From the NCBI RefSeq assembly GCF_002954325.1, contig NZ_MQVX01000001.1, forward strand, positions 2,772,768-2,836,767: a stretch of 64,000 bases of DNA. The letters are read 5' to 3'. The translations under genes were made by a program, and so were the position numbers. How positions within the stretch are numbered: position 1 is the first letter of the stretch; the number at the start of each line of letters is the position of its first letter. Below are positions 26,204 to 35,691 of this stretch, piece by piece. The DNA comes from Aureicoccus marinus (GTDB lineage: Bacteria; Bacteroidota; Bacteroidia; Flavobacteriales; Flavobacteriaceae). The notes under the pieces were generated by a model. It was given only the letters and a program-made list of their open reading frames with translations. It searched no databases and was not told the origin of the DNA.

Positions 26204-26899
26204 ATCTTCCTTCGCTTGGATGTGGCGTTGGTAATGCGCTGCGAGCTCCTCAGGAGAATGCCCGAGGTAGTATTTGAGGTGAATCAGGCCAAAATGGGTC
26301 TGTAGGTAAAGCCAGCCCACATTTTTGTATTTACGACTGGAGGTAATCAAGGTCGCCGGTAGTACTTTAAACTTTCCTGTTTTATAAATACGGCGGATGA
26401 ACTCACTGTCTTCGTAAATGGTGTAGGCTTCATCAAAGCCTTGGAGTTCTTCAAAGAAAGATTTTGTGATAAAGAGGGATTGGTCCCCGCCTCGGCAAAT
26501 CGGGTGATTAAATCGGCTCATCCAGGCAAATCCCTGCAGGATCCAAGGTGCTCGATCAAACTGCATTCGAAAGCAGCCCGCAAGTCGGTCTGAATGGATG
26601 GCCTTGCGGATCTTTTGATCAAAGTGATGCGGCAATTGACTATCGGCATGAACAAAGTAAAGGATGTCTCCGGAGGCTTCTTTGGCCCCTGCATTCATCT
26701 GATGAGCCCTGCCTTTTTCGGAACAAACCAATTTTACCCCTCTGTTTTGAGCGATTTGTCGGGTTTGATCTGAACTTCCCCCGTCGATGACCAGAATTTC
26801 TAATTGATCAAAAGAAAAGGCCTGCTCCTCAATATTATCGAGGAGTAGGCCCAAGGTTTTTTCTTCATTCCAACAGGGAATGAGAAGGCTTAACAGCAT
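26192..26899 (-). CDS. TIGR04283-family arsenosugar-associated glycosyltransferase
   Basis: A GT2-fold enzyme of 235 residues. Seen: SLLIPCWNEEKTLGLLL, VIDGGSSDQTRQIAQ, FVHADSQLP (metal motif), GDQSLFITKSFFEELQGF and YEDSEFIRRI. These match the transferase-2 family first described beside radical SAM selenodomain proteins and now linked to arsenosugar synthesis. It overlaps the end of arsM by ten bases and is the last gene of the operon. The likely role is to glycosylate or remodel the arsenical ribose product; this is inference from the family name and position. Confidence 0.85.
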   Translation of the reverse strand: MLLSLLIPCWNEEKTLGLLLDNIEEQAFSFDQLEILVIDGGSSDQTRQIAQNRGVKLVCSEKGRAHQMNAGAKEASGDILYFVHADSQLPHHFDQKIRKAIHSDRLAGCFRMQFDRAPWILQGFAWMSRFNHPICRGGDQSLFITKSFFEELQGFDEAYTIYEDSEFIRRIYKTGKFKVLPATLITSSRKYKNVGWLYLQTHFGLIHLKYYLGHSPEELAAHYQRHIQAKEDLVI

Positions 26900-27855
26900 C
26901 CGCCTCCGTTGTAGTGCCAGGTGCTTTCGCTGACGTGAATTTGATCACTTGCCGCTGCCAAAGCCACCGCCGTTTTATCGCAGACTGCCAAAGGCATATT
27001 TTGGGTGAGAACATGACCATTCTTATCGTCAAAGTATTCTTCGTCTCCGTAATAGATGGCCGTTTTACCCGTAAATACACAAGGTCCATCAGCAGGCATA
27101 GGGTCTTTGATGGCGGCTACTTCCACAGATTCTATATAGAGTAGTTCGTCCGTCGGGTAGTGGTTCGGAGTTAAAACACGGTAAGATCTCCTGCCTCGAA
27201 TTTCGATGGTTCCGAAACCAGCGTCTGTCAAAACCTTGATGTAGTCTTTTAGAGGAATACTTCCGCTCAGGCAAAGCGCCCGCAGTCGATCGTCGTTTCG
27301 AAGAGTTTCGTTCATGGGTTGTTCGCAGATGGGATCACTCATGACCAGTCGACCGTGCGGCTTGAGTACGCGGTACATTTCGGCTACTGCTTTTTTCAAA
27401 TCCTCCATTTTAAAAATGTTGAACAAGCAGTTTTGGGCGGCTACATCCACGCTTTCGTCTTCGATGGGCAGGCTAAGGGCATCCCCTTTTCGAAGCTCCA
27501 CGAAATCGCTTTGGAACCAGTCGTTTTCTTCTTCGGCAACTTTGAAATTATTTCTGGAGGCTTCCAGCATCTCGGGAACGGCGTCTACACCGATCACTCC
27601 TCCTTTTTGTCTGGAGAAATAAGAGAACTGAAGTAATTCCATTCCTCCTCCAACTCCGACATAGAGTACTTTGGGGTTATTCACCAAGTCCTGAGCTGAG
27701 ACCGTACTTCCGCATCCGTAGTTCATTTCTTGCATGATTTTGGGGATCGAAAGACCCGGGAACTGCCAGATGGGGTTGGTGGTGCAGCAGAGTCCTACAT
27801 CGGGGGTAATGGCTGCTTCTTTATACAGCTCTTCGGTGGCACCTAAATAACTCAT
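26890..27855 (-). CDS. arsM: Arsenosugar-type arsenite methyltransferase ArsM
   Basis: A SAM-dependent methyltransferase of 321 residues. The SAM loop is VLYVGVGGGMELLQF near residue 65; DPICEQPMNE and AQNCLFNIF are further methyltransferase-family segments. Candidate arsenic-binding Cys: LCC near residue 23, GCG near 48, NC near 142, DPIC near 173 and ALC near 193; the C-terminus ends GGGCC. The length and C-terminal extension (after about residue 240) match the variant found in arsenosugar operons rather than the simple detoxifying enzyme. It overlaps the phosphorylase by four bases. Confidence 0.85.
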   Translation of the reverse strand: MSYLGATEELYKEAAITPDVGLCCTTNPIWQFPGLSIPKIMQEMNYGCGSTVSAQDLVNNPKVLYVGVGGGMELLQFSYFSRQKGGVIGVDAVPEMLEASRNNFKVAEEENDWFQSDFVELRKGDALSLPIEDESVDVAAQNCLFNIFKMEDLKKAVAEMYRVLKPHGRLVMSDPICEQPMNETLRNDDRLRALCLSGSIPLKDYIKVLTDAGFGTIEIRGRRSYRVLTPNHYPTDELLYIESVEVAAIKDPMPADGPCVFTGKTAIYYGDEEYFDDKNGHVLTQNMPLAVCDKTAVALAAASDQIHVSESTWHYNGGGCC

Positions 27856-28667
27856 AGTCGTTTAATTAAAGATTTAAATAATTGGATCATCTTGGGTTCT
27901 GCCTTTTGAGCGATTTCAATAATTTCCTGAATATCAATTGCTTGAAGGTTGTCAGGATCGCACTCATCGGTCAAAACACTGATGGCTACAATAGGTAGTC
28001 GTAAATGATTGGCAACAATTACTTCTGGAACCGTACTCATTCCAACAGCGTCCGCTCCCAGGGTTTTGATCATTCGGTATTCGGCTCGTGTTTCGAGCTG
28101 AGGTCCAACCACGGAAGCGTATACCCCTTCGTGTAAAGTGATTTGCTCTTTCCGGGCTGTTTCCAAGAGGATTTCACGCATGTCTACATCATAGGGTTCC
28201 TTCATGTCCACAAAGCGGTCTCCAAATTCAGCCACATTTTTAAAGGCCAGAGGAGATCCTCCTTGCAGATTGATGTGGTCCTCAATAAGCATCAGATCCC
28301 CTTTGCTAAAATCGAGGTTGACAGCTCCAGCCGCATTGGATATCAGCAAATGCCCAATACCCAATTGTTTCATGACCCGAATGGGGTAGGTGATGTCTTG
28401 AAAGCCGTAGCCCTCATAGAGGTGAAATCGGCCTTGCATGACCACGACCTTTTTGTCTTCAATTTCGCCGTAGATCAATTTTCCAGAATGAAACTCAACT
28501 GTGGCCAAAGGAAAGTAAGGGATGTGGTTGTAGTGGGCCACTACAGGGTTTTCTATAGCGTCAGCGAGCTGGCCTAGCCCCGTTCCCAGGACAATTCCAA
28601 TTTCGGGCTTGTCAAAGCCCTTTTTAATCAAATACTCAACCGTTTCGTCCAGTTGTTGTTGCGTCAT
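27852..28667 (-). CDS. Purine-nucleoside phosphorylase
   Basis: A 271-residue trimeric-type PNP. Seen: IGIVLGTGLGQLADAI (phosphate loop), VVMQGRFHLYEGY, LLISNAAGAVNLDFSKGDLMLI, and the base-pocket segment ADAVGMSTVPEVIVANH. The enzyme cleaves purine nucleosides with phosphate. In this operon it may remove adenine from a 5'-deoxy-5'-arsinoyl-adenosine intermediate; the proposal is mine, based on position between arsM and the TIGR04282 transferase. It overlaps neighbours on both sides by four bases. Confidence 0.92.
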   Translation of the reverse strand: MTQQQLDETVEYLIKKGFDKPEIGIVLGTGLGQLADAIENPVVAHYNHIPYFPLATVEFHSGKLIYGEIEDKKVVVMQGRFHLYEGYGFQDITYPIRVMKQLGIGHLLISNAAGAVNLDFSKGDLMLIEDHINLQGGSPLAFKNVAEFGDRFVDMKEPYDVDMREILLETARKEQITLHEGVYASVVGPQLETRAEYRMIKTLGADAVGMSTVPEVIVANHLRLPIVAISVLTDECDPDNLQAIDIQEIIEIAQKAEPKMIQLFKSLIKRL

Positions 28668-29296
28668 TCTTTTAAGTGTTTTAAGAAAGGCTCAAAGGCC
28701 TTGATATCTTTGATGTCTTCGTAATAATCCACATCGTTGCGGGTGGGCAACAGGGTGTATCCCTCGTTTTTTAAATCGTTGATGGTGTCGAGTAAAACAC
28801 TGTCAGTTCCCCAGTCCTTTTCTTGGAAGACCTCCTTTTTGAATCGATTCATGCCCAAAAAGTAGTAGCCTCCGTCTTCTGCAGGTCCGATGACATAATC
28901 GTGTTTATCCAGCAGTCCGAAAGCCGTATTCAGGTCCTGGCTGTCCAGGTGAAACATGTCTGAACCAATAATACCAATTTTTTTATAGCCCGCGTCAAAG
29001 CCTTCCTGAAAAAGGTGCATCATTCGCACCCCCAGATCATGTCCTTGTTGTCGTTTTTTGTGGTAACGGTTGGCGTCCCAAAGATCGGATTCCGCAATGG
29101 CTTCTGAATAGCACACCCAAATATCCATAGGCAAGGGCATGGTAATGTGCACGGTATGCTCCAATAAAAAGGTGTAGATGTCCAGGGCCGCCTGATCTCC
29201 GACGGTGGCAGCCAAACGGGTCTTGCATTTACCTAGCTCAGGGTTTCGGGTAAAGACAAGAAGAAGTTCTTTGGAAGTAGATTGAATCTTATTCAT
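28664..29296 (-). CDS. TIGR04282-family arsenosugar-associated glycosyltransferase
   Basis: A 210-residue member of the DUF2064/TIGR04282 family. Seen: LLVFTRNPELGKCKTRLAA, the conserved N-terminal KTRLA; IGIIGSDMFHLDSQDL; GPAEDGGYYFLGM and KDWGTDSVLLDT. These are the hallmark motifs of transferase 1 of the rSAM/selenodomain-associated group, now linked to arsenosugars. It shares four-base overlaps with the phosphorylase and an eight-base overlap with the rhodanese gene. Confidence 0.87.
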   Translation of the reverse strand: MNKIQSTSKELLLVFTRNPELGKCKTRLAATVGDQAALDIYTFLLEHTVHITMPLPMDIWVCYSEAIAESDLWDANRYHKKRQQGHDLGVRMMHLFQEGFDAGYKKIGIIGSDMFHLDSQDLNTAFGLLDKHDYVIGPAEDGGYYFLGMNRFKKEVFQEKDWGTDSVLLDTINDLKNEGYTLLPTRNDVDYYEDIKDIKAFEPFLKHLKE

Positions 29297-29795
29297 AGAC
29301 CTTTTCTCCTTTGGTCAAAAGTTTGCCCCAACGCTTATCAAAGGCATGAACGCGTTGGGTTTGTTGTTGAAGTGAGTCGACCACGGGGAGGTCTTGGTTC
29401 TTCCATAAAAAGATACCTCCATACAGGTTGCGAACTTGGGTATACCCCGCTGCCATGAGTTCCTCTCCTATATCTTCAGAGCGCACCCCAACCGAACAGT
29501 ACACCACAACGGGTGTACTCTTATCAGGCCACTGCTTTTCAAACTCTTCTAGATCGAATTGCTGGTACCCCACCCAGTGAGCACCGGGTAAGGCACTAAC
29601 CTCAAATTCTTCTTTTTTACGGGTATCCAAAAGGACCAAGGCATTGTCTTGTTGTACTTCTTTGGGCTGAATGTAAGGAACGCTCCCCTTGTTCAGTTGA
29701 TCGAGTGTTTTTTCTATAGAGGATTGGGGGTAGCCACACTGCTTAAGACAGAGGGCTAAAATCCCGAACAGTAATAGACGCATAAGTCTTTTCAT
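29289..29795 (-). CDS. Secreted rhodanese-domain protein
   Basis: A 168-residue protein with an N-terminal hydrophobic signal (LMRLLLFGILALCL) that does not fit a strict lipobox, then a single rhodanese domain. The active-site loop is VVYCSVGVRSEDIG with the persulfide Cys; LLDTRKKEEF and NLYGGIFLWKN are typical. First gene of the arsenosugar-type operon. It would act outside the cytoplasm, possibly on sulfur or arsenic-thiol chemistry. That is a guess; rhodanese genes recur in such operons. Confidence 0.83.
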   Translation of the reverse strand: MKRLMRLLLFGILALCLKQCGYPQSSIEKTLDQLNKGSVPYIQPKEVQQDNALVLLDTRKKEEFEVSALPGAHWVGYQQFDLEEFEKQWPDKSTPVVVYCSVGVRSEDIGEELMAAGYTQVRNLYGGIFLWKNQDLPVVDSLQQQTQRVHAFDKRWGKLLTKGEKVYE

Positions 29796-29865
29796 GGTGC
29801 TTCTGTAAAAATAGTCGCTTCGTTTTTTAAATCTTTATCTTGTATTTAAAATTTAACACGCTTCT

Positions 29866-31439
<1,574 letters not shown>

Positions 31440-31443
<4 letters not shown>

Positions 31444-31667
31444 ATAAGCGGAGCTCCTTTAAGTCGTTTTTCGATTTTCCTTTTTTTCTCTGTAAGTCGC
31501 TTCATGACTTCCATGAGTTCAGCATCTTTGGTTTCTTTATAAACCTCATTGATGGAAAGGATGAGTGCTTTGGCTTCTCTTGATGCGGCTACCCGATCGC
31601 TTGTAGACATATGACTCAAGCTTCTGTTTTCGAACTCGGATGCACGCGACAGCAAATCTGCTACCAT
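31440..31667 (-). CDS. Small coiled conserved-type protein of unknown function
   Basis: 75 residues, acidic/basic alternating and likely all-helical (SREAKALILSINEVYKET, LMEVMKRLTEKKRKIEKRL). No membrane segment or signal. I chose the ATG at 31667 rather than a TTG at 31679. Not recognised. It overlaps the end of the GH32 gene by four bases, on the opposite strand. An exact -7 promoter element lies 76 bases upstream. Confidence 0.65.
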
Positions 31668-31743
31668 TTTTATTTTCAAATTAACAGGTGAAAAGGGAAT
31701 TTACCCTTAGTGGGTTATCTCTTTTTGTTATGCAAGTATCGTT

Positions 31744-31751
31744 CAAATTTA
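31744..31751 (-). promoter_or_regulatory. Bacteroidota -7 element for the 75-residue protein
   Basis: On the minus strand TAAATTTG matches TANNTTTG exactly, upstream of the ATG at 31667. No clear -33 TTTG is seen. Confidence 0.4.
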
Positions 31752-31889
31752 TTTAAGAAATCGTTAAGAAGATGATAAACCGTTTAACCTTATGCAATTT
31801 CCCCAACTGCAAATTGCTCGAAATTACGGGCATACATACGATTGGAGCTGTTAAAAGAGTTATACAAAAGAGAGAAAACTACATTGATA

Positions 31890-33643
31890 ATGAAAGCCTG
31901 CCATTTTCTTATTGCCTTCCTTTTTACTGGTTTTTGCCAGGCGCAATCCATCGAGCATCTTCGCATATCTCCACAGGCTGATTACCTTGTTTTTATTCGC
32001 AATGGCGACAGCCTCTTTTTGGATGAGCTGCCGCAAAATAAAAAAGAACCTACACCCCTATTTTTAGGAAGGGGTTTAAAGGAGAATTTCAACCAGCGCT
32101 TTCTGCAGTGGAGTCCAGATCAAAATTATTTGATATGGGAAAGCGAAGGCCAGCTTTACCAATATTCGATGGGTTCAAAAACCACGGTAAAGGCCCGTCT
32201 CGACTCCCTGAATCTGGGGAAGTACTTTCGTATTGATCAGGTTGCCTATTCCAACCAAGGGGTAGTGTATTTTTCTGCCGGTCCACCGGATCAGCCTTCC
32301 GTTTTTGCCCTCTACGCTTTTGATTTTAGTGCCAATGAATTGAAAGAGTTGGCGAGGCAGAAAGGGGACATTGCCAACATAAGCCTTTCTAAAGACGGTA
32401 AAATACTGGCCTATTCCGAGTATCGTTTTGAGGAGGAACAGTACCGATCCCGTATTCATTTTATCCATCCAAAAAGCCGTATGCCCTTGGGAGAATCAAC
32501 TTGGTATGACAAGGCTTTCTTTAATCGGCTCTCCTTTTCTGATTCCGGAAAATTGCTCTGCCGGAACGTCTATGGGAAGGCTTATGTATTTGAATTGCCT
32601 GAACTGGAGGATTTTTTGGAAGAAGTGGCCTCTCCCGAACCGGAAGGAGTTTTCTTCTTGCGCTATTTCGGGGAAGAAATCCTGAGCACAGAACAGGGTG
32701 TAAGCGGACGAGTATACAAAATGCGCGATCAGAGCGGAAAGCCCCTGCGCAAATTAGGACAATTGCGTCAAGGAGAGCAAGCCTATTTTGATCAGAAAGG
32801 GCAGCTTTTTCTCAGCTACGAAAACGGGGTGCAACCCAAAAGAGTTTACCGCCTGCAAGATCAGCGAGAAGGGTTGTATTCCTTCTTGGGTGAAAATCCT
32901 CTGGACTCGATCGCCTATGAAATCTTTACTTACGAAGGTCAAGGGGGGCTTCAGCAGCAATCCTTTATTTATGGAGCGGGTCAGACAGGGCTGTTCATTT
33001 TACCCTATGGCGGTTACAAGGACCGCTACCCCCAACTGACCTATTTTTTAAACGAGCTGGCTTTTTCGTTGGTGCAAGAAGCTATCGTTTGGTATTCCTC
33101 AACACCAATGGCTACGCCAATAAGCGATTGGGCAAGGATTATGGTCGCGCCCAGTTGGCCGATACGGAGCTGTTTTTGGACCAGTGGAAAGATCAGAAGG
33201 GCTTGAACCTTCCGGTGTATTTATTGGGTCACAGCCATGGAGCAACCCTGGTCTACTACTACCTGACCCATTCCAATCGGTTTAGGGCAGGCATTGCCAT
33301 CAATGGGGCCAGTGATTGGATCAAGCAGGCAGAACTCAATCGCATGACCGGTTTACCTGGAGAAATGGGGGGGACTCCTGAAGAAGTTCCAGAAGTGTAT
33401 CGAGCGGCTTCTCCCGATCTGAATATCAAAAAGAAAATGCCACCCCTCTTGCTGGTCTCTGGTGCCCAGGATAGACAGATTCCAGCCGAGATCAACGCGC
33501 TTGCGTTTTATAAAAAAGCCAGAAAGAAGAGAGCTAAGGTGCGCCAACTTCATTTTGAAGAGGAAGGCCATCTGATCAAAAAGCAAAAAAATAAGGACAA
33601 CCTCAGGGAAGAGGTCCTCCGTTTACTGAAGAAATACCGATAA
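31890..33643 (+). pseudogene. S9-like (prolyl oligopeptidase-type) peptidase, one frameshift
   Basis: Signal peptide (CHFLIAFLFTGFCQAQ), then a beta-propeller half (SPDQNYLIWE, LSKDGKILAYSEY) and an alpha/beta-hydrolase half. The nucleophile is in LLGHSHGATLVYYYL (GxSxG), with Asp in SGAQDRQIPAE and His in EEEGHLIKK. The frame breaks near 33081 where one G is missing (CAAGAAGCTA for CAAGAAGGCTA); repair gives VQEGYRLVFLNTNGYA and about 585 residues. The ATG at 31890 is chosen because it begins the signal peptide; the longer frame from 31842 adds an unlikely basic tail. Confidence 0.75.
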
Positions 33644-33647
33644 TAGC

Positions 33648-34511
33648 TTACTGCAGCTTGTAAAATACACCTGCATTGAAGGACGGGTTGGCCGCAATGA
33701 TGCGTCCGGAAAAGGCTCCGTCAATACCGACACTGAGGCCCCAATTATCGTTCAGAAAATAGTTGAGTTCGCCACCGACAGAAAGGTATTCGATATTGTT
33801 GGCGAAGATGTTGCCCTGAGCGCTGTTTGCTGCATTCAAGGAGCCATTTTGCAAGGACTCCACTCCGTTGATACGAGCGATAAACAAGACCTTGTCTTCG
33901 AAGAAACCAAAACCACTTTCGATTCCAAAACGCAATTCATCAGAAAAGTTTTGGGTGCGGTTGTTGAAGCCAAAATGGGCCTTCGCATAAAAGATGCGGT
34001 TGGGAATATTAAAGCTGTAGCCTGCCAGAACCGCAAGGTATTGGTTGAACTCCCCATCCCCCGTTTGAAAACTACCGTCACTTCCACCCTGATCTTCTCC
34101 GGTGGGGATACCGAAGATCAAGCGAGTCGAAACAGCCCAGTGCTCGCTTTTGTGTACGTTGACGTTCAGCCCTAGCTCCAAGTCCCCAACGCTATTGATA
34201 TCTTCTCCAGGAGTAATTTCTTGTCCTGTGGTTTCGGACAGTACACTGTATCTGCTGGTTCGGGCAAAGAAAGGGAGGTAAGCCACCGCATCCACTTTTT
34301 CTCCCAAGCCGTATTCGGTGTACAGACTCACAAAGGTCTGACTGCGGGTCACATTAGGATCGATGTCTCCGCTAGCACTAAAGTGCTGGTTAGTATTCAG
34401 GTACCAACCACCCAATTTAAAGTAACCATTGCCTTTGCCTTGTGCCCATTGTGCCGGGGCGGATTGCAATACCAAGAATGCCAGTACGACCAAAAGTGAA
34501 TTTATTTTCAT
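33648..34511 (-). CDS. Outer-membrane beta-barrel protein (porin-like)
   Basis: 287 residues with a Sec signal (LLVVLAFLVLQSAPAQ). The rest alternates polar and hydrophobic residues with aromatic girdles (GYFKLGGWYLN, VSLYTEYGLGEKVDAVAYLPFF, NWGLSVGIDGAF), and the last residues (FNAGVFYKLQ) resemble a terminal barrel strand. No catalytic motif. Resembles the small transporter/phenol-degradation-type barrels in Bacteroidota. Substrate unknown. No operon partner is evident. Confidence 0.7.
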   Translation of the reverse strand: MKINSLLVVLAFLVLQSAPAQWAQGKGNGYFKLGGWYLNTNQHFSASGDIDPNVTRSQTFVSLYTEYGLGEKVDAVAYLPFFARTSRYSVLSETTGQEITPGEDINSVGDLELGLNVNVHKSEHWAVSTRLIFGIPTGEDQGGSDGSFQTGDGEFNQYLAVLAGYSFNIPNRIFYAKAHFGFNNRTQNFSDELRFGIESGFGFFEDKVLFIARINGVESLQNGSLNAANSAQGNIFANNIEYLSVGGELNYFLNDNWGLSVGIDGAFSGRIIAANPSFNAGVFYKLQ

Positions 34512-34665
34512 GTGAGTAGAATTATTCGGTATGGTGTGTTGACCTCTGTACGATAGCCCCTTGCAATTTCAATGCGAGAGGAACCGGTAGCTGGAAGTTC
34601 GCCAAAAACAATTTCTCCTTCGAGTATACAGGAGATGGTGGTGTGGATCGTTCCAAAGCAAAAGA

Positions 34666-34690
34666 ACCCGAAAGTTCAACGCTTTCGGGT
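34666..34690 (-). terminator. Hairpin downstream of the isomerase lipoprotein
   Basis: A nine-base-pair stem, ACCCGAAAG / CTTTCGGGT, with a seven-base loop is followed on the minus strand by TTCTTTTG. The U-tract is imperfect. It sits about 100 bases after the isomerase stop and before the beta-barrel start, and could end the propeller-isomerase transcript. Confidence 0.5.
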
Positions 34691-34791
34691 GAAACAGCTG
34701 TCACTCCAATCGTGGTTTGGCCCTTGGCATCAGAACAATTTTTTCTTTTGGTCTAAGAACCAAGAGCCACCTTACGCCTAAGACTTAAAAT

Positions 34792-35688
34792 TTATTTGAA
34801 CCCCTGTTTTTTTAACCCCTTTCGGCTAATGGCAATAGCTTCCAATGGATCTAGGCCCCAGGTCTGATCTTGCTCCACAAAATAGTATTCCATTCCGGCT
34901 TTGGACTTTTCTGCAAGAATGGCAGCAAAGTCTATCGTTCCTTGGCCAACCGGAGCAAACTTGCCTTCGGTATCCATGTCCTTGATGTGCCACGCTTTGA
35001 TTCGTCCTGGAGCTTTTTCGAAATAAGCGATCGGGTCTGCCCCGGCTTTAACCACCCAAAACAAATCCATTTCGAAATTGACATACTTCGGATCGGTATT
35101 TTCAATAAAGTAATCCATTGGAACCACGCCATCCTCGTTCGGACGCAGTTCAAAATCGTGGTTGTGATAGAGGAGTTCAATCCCAATCTCATGGGCCTGC
35201 TTCCCCAGGGTGTTCAGGATAGAATTCACTTCTTCTACCGTTCCACTCATCCCCATGGTCTGGGTCTCGTTGTCGTACCAGAAGTGGCCCATCGGAGGGA
35301 TCGGTACAACCAAATACTTGAAGCCCGCCTCTTTGGCATCTTTTAGCATCTGTTCTCCGTTTTCCAAGGTGATGGCCGACTGGTGTGAGCTCACCCCTTC
35401 CAATCCCAGGGAATCTATGTAAGCCTTAAATGCCAAGGGCTCCATCCCGTAGTACTTGCCGTCTTCGTAACCGGCAGCTTCTATATAGGCATAGCCCATA
35501 TCGGCTACCTTTTTCAAGGTGCCTCGTGGATCGGAAGCCATAGCGTCACGGACAGTGTACAAGGCTAATCCTCCAAAGCGTTTTTCGGTTTCTTCCATCG
35601 GCTCTGGGCTTTCTTCTTTTTTTGCTTCTTGCTTGCAGGAAGCGAGTACTAGGAAGCTCCCTGCAAGTAAGTAGATCAGTTTTTTCAT
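34792..35688 (-). CDS. Sugar phosphate isomerase/epimerase-like TIM-barrel lipoprotein
   Basis: 298 residues. N-terminal lipobox VLASCKQ, a Glu/Lys-rich linker, then an xylose-isomerase-like TIM barrel: GGLALYTVRDAM, ADMGYAYIEAAGY, ELLYHNHDFEL, NFEMDLFWVVKAG and IKAWHIKDMD. Metal-binding Glu/His/Asp of the family are present. Exported members of this group are widespread beside secreted polymer hydrolases in Bacteroidota; the substrate is unknown. It lies three bases behind the propeller gene and is presumably cotranscribed with it. Confidence 0.8.
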   Translation of the reverse strand: MKKLIYLLAGSFLVLASCKQEAKKEESPEPMEETEKRFGGLALYTVRDAMASDPRGTLKKVADMGYAYIEAAGYEDGKYYGMEPLAFKAYIDSLGLEGVSSHQSAITLENGEQMLKDAKEAGFKYLVVPIPPMGHFWYDNETQTMGMSGTVEEVNSILNTLGKQAHEIGIELLYHNHDFELRPNEDGVVPMDYFIENTDPKYVNFEMDLFWVVKAGADPIAYFEKAPGRIKAWHIKDMDTEGKFAPVGQGTIDFAAILAEKSKAGMEYYFVEQDQTWGLDPLEAIAISRKGLKKQGFK

Positions 35689-35691
35689 GTT

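Noticed and set aside
31772-31981. A 69-codon plus-strand ORF upstream of the S9-like gene
   Set aside because: It overlaps the signal-peptide start of the S9-like protein in another frame and has no independent support.
34522-34704. A 60-codon minus-strand ORF (GTG start) between the isomerase and the beta-barrel
   Set aside because: It spans a nine-base-pair terminator-like hairpin and has no ATG, RBS or recognised motif, so I read it as noncoding.
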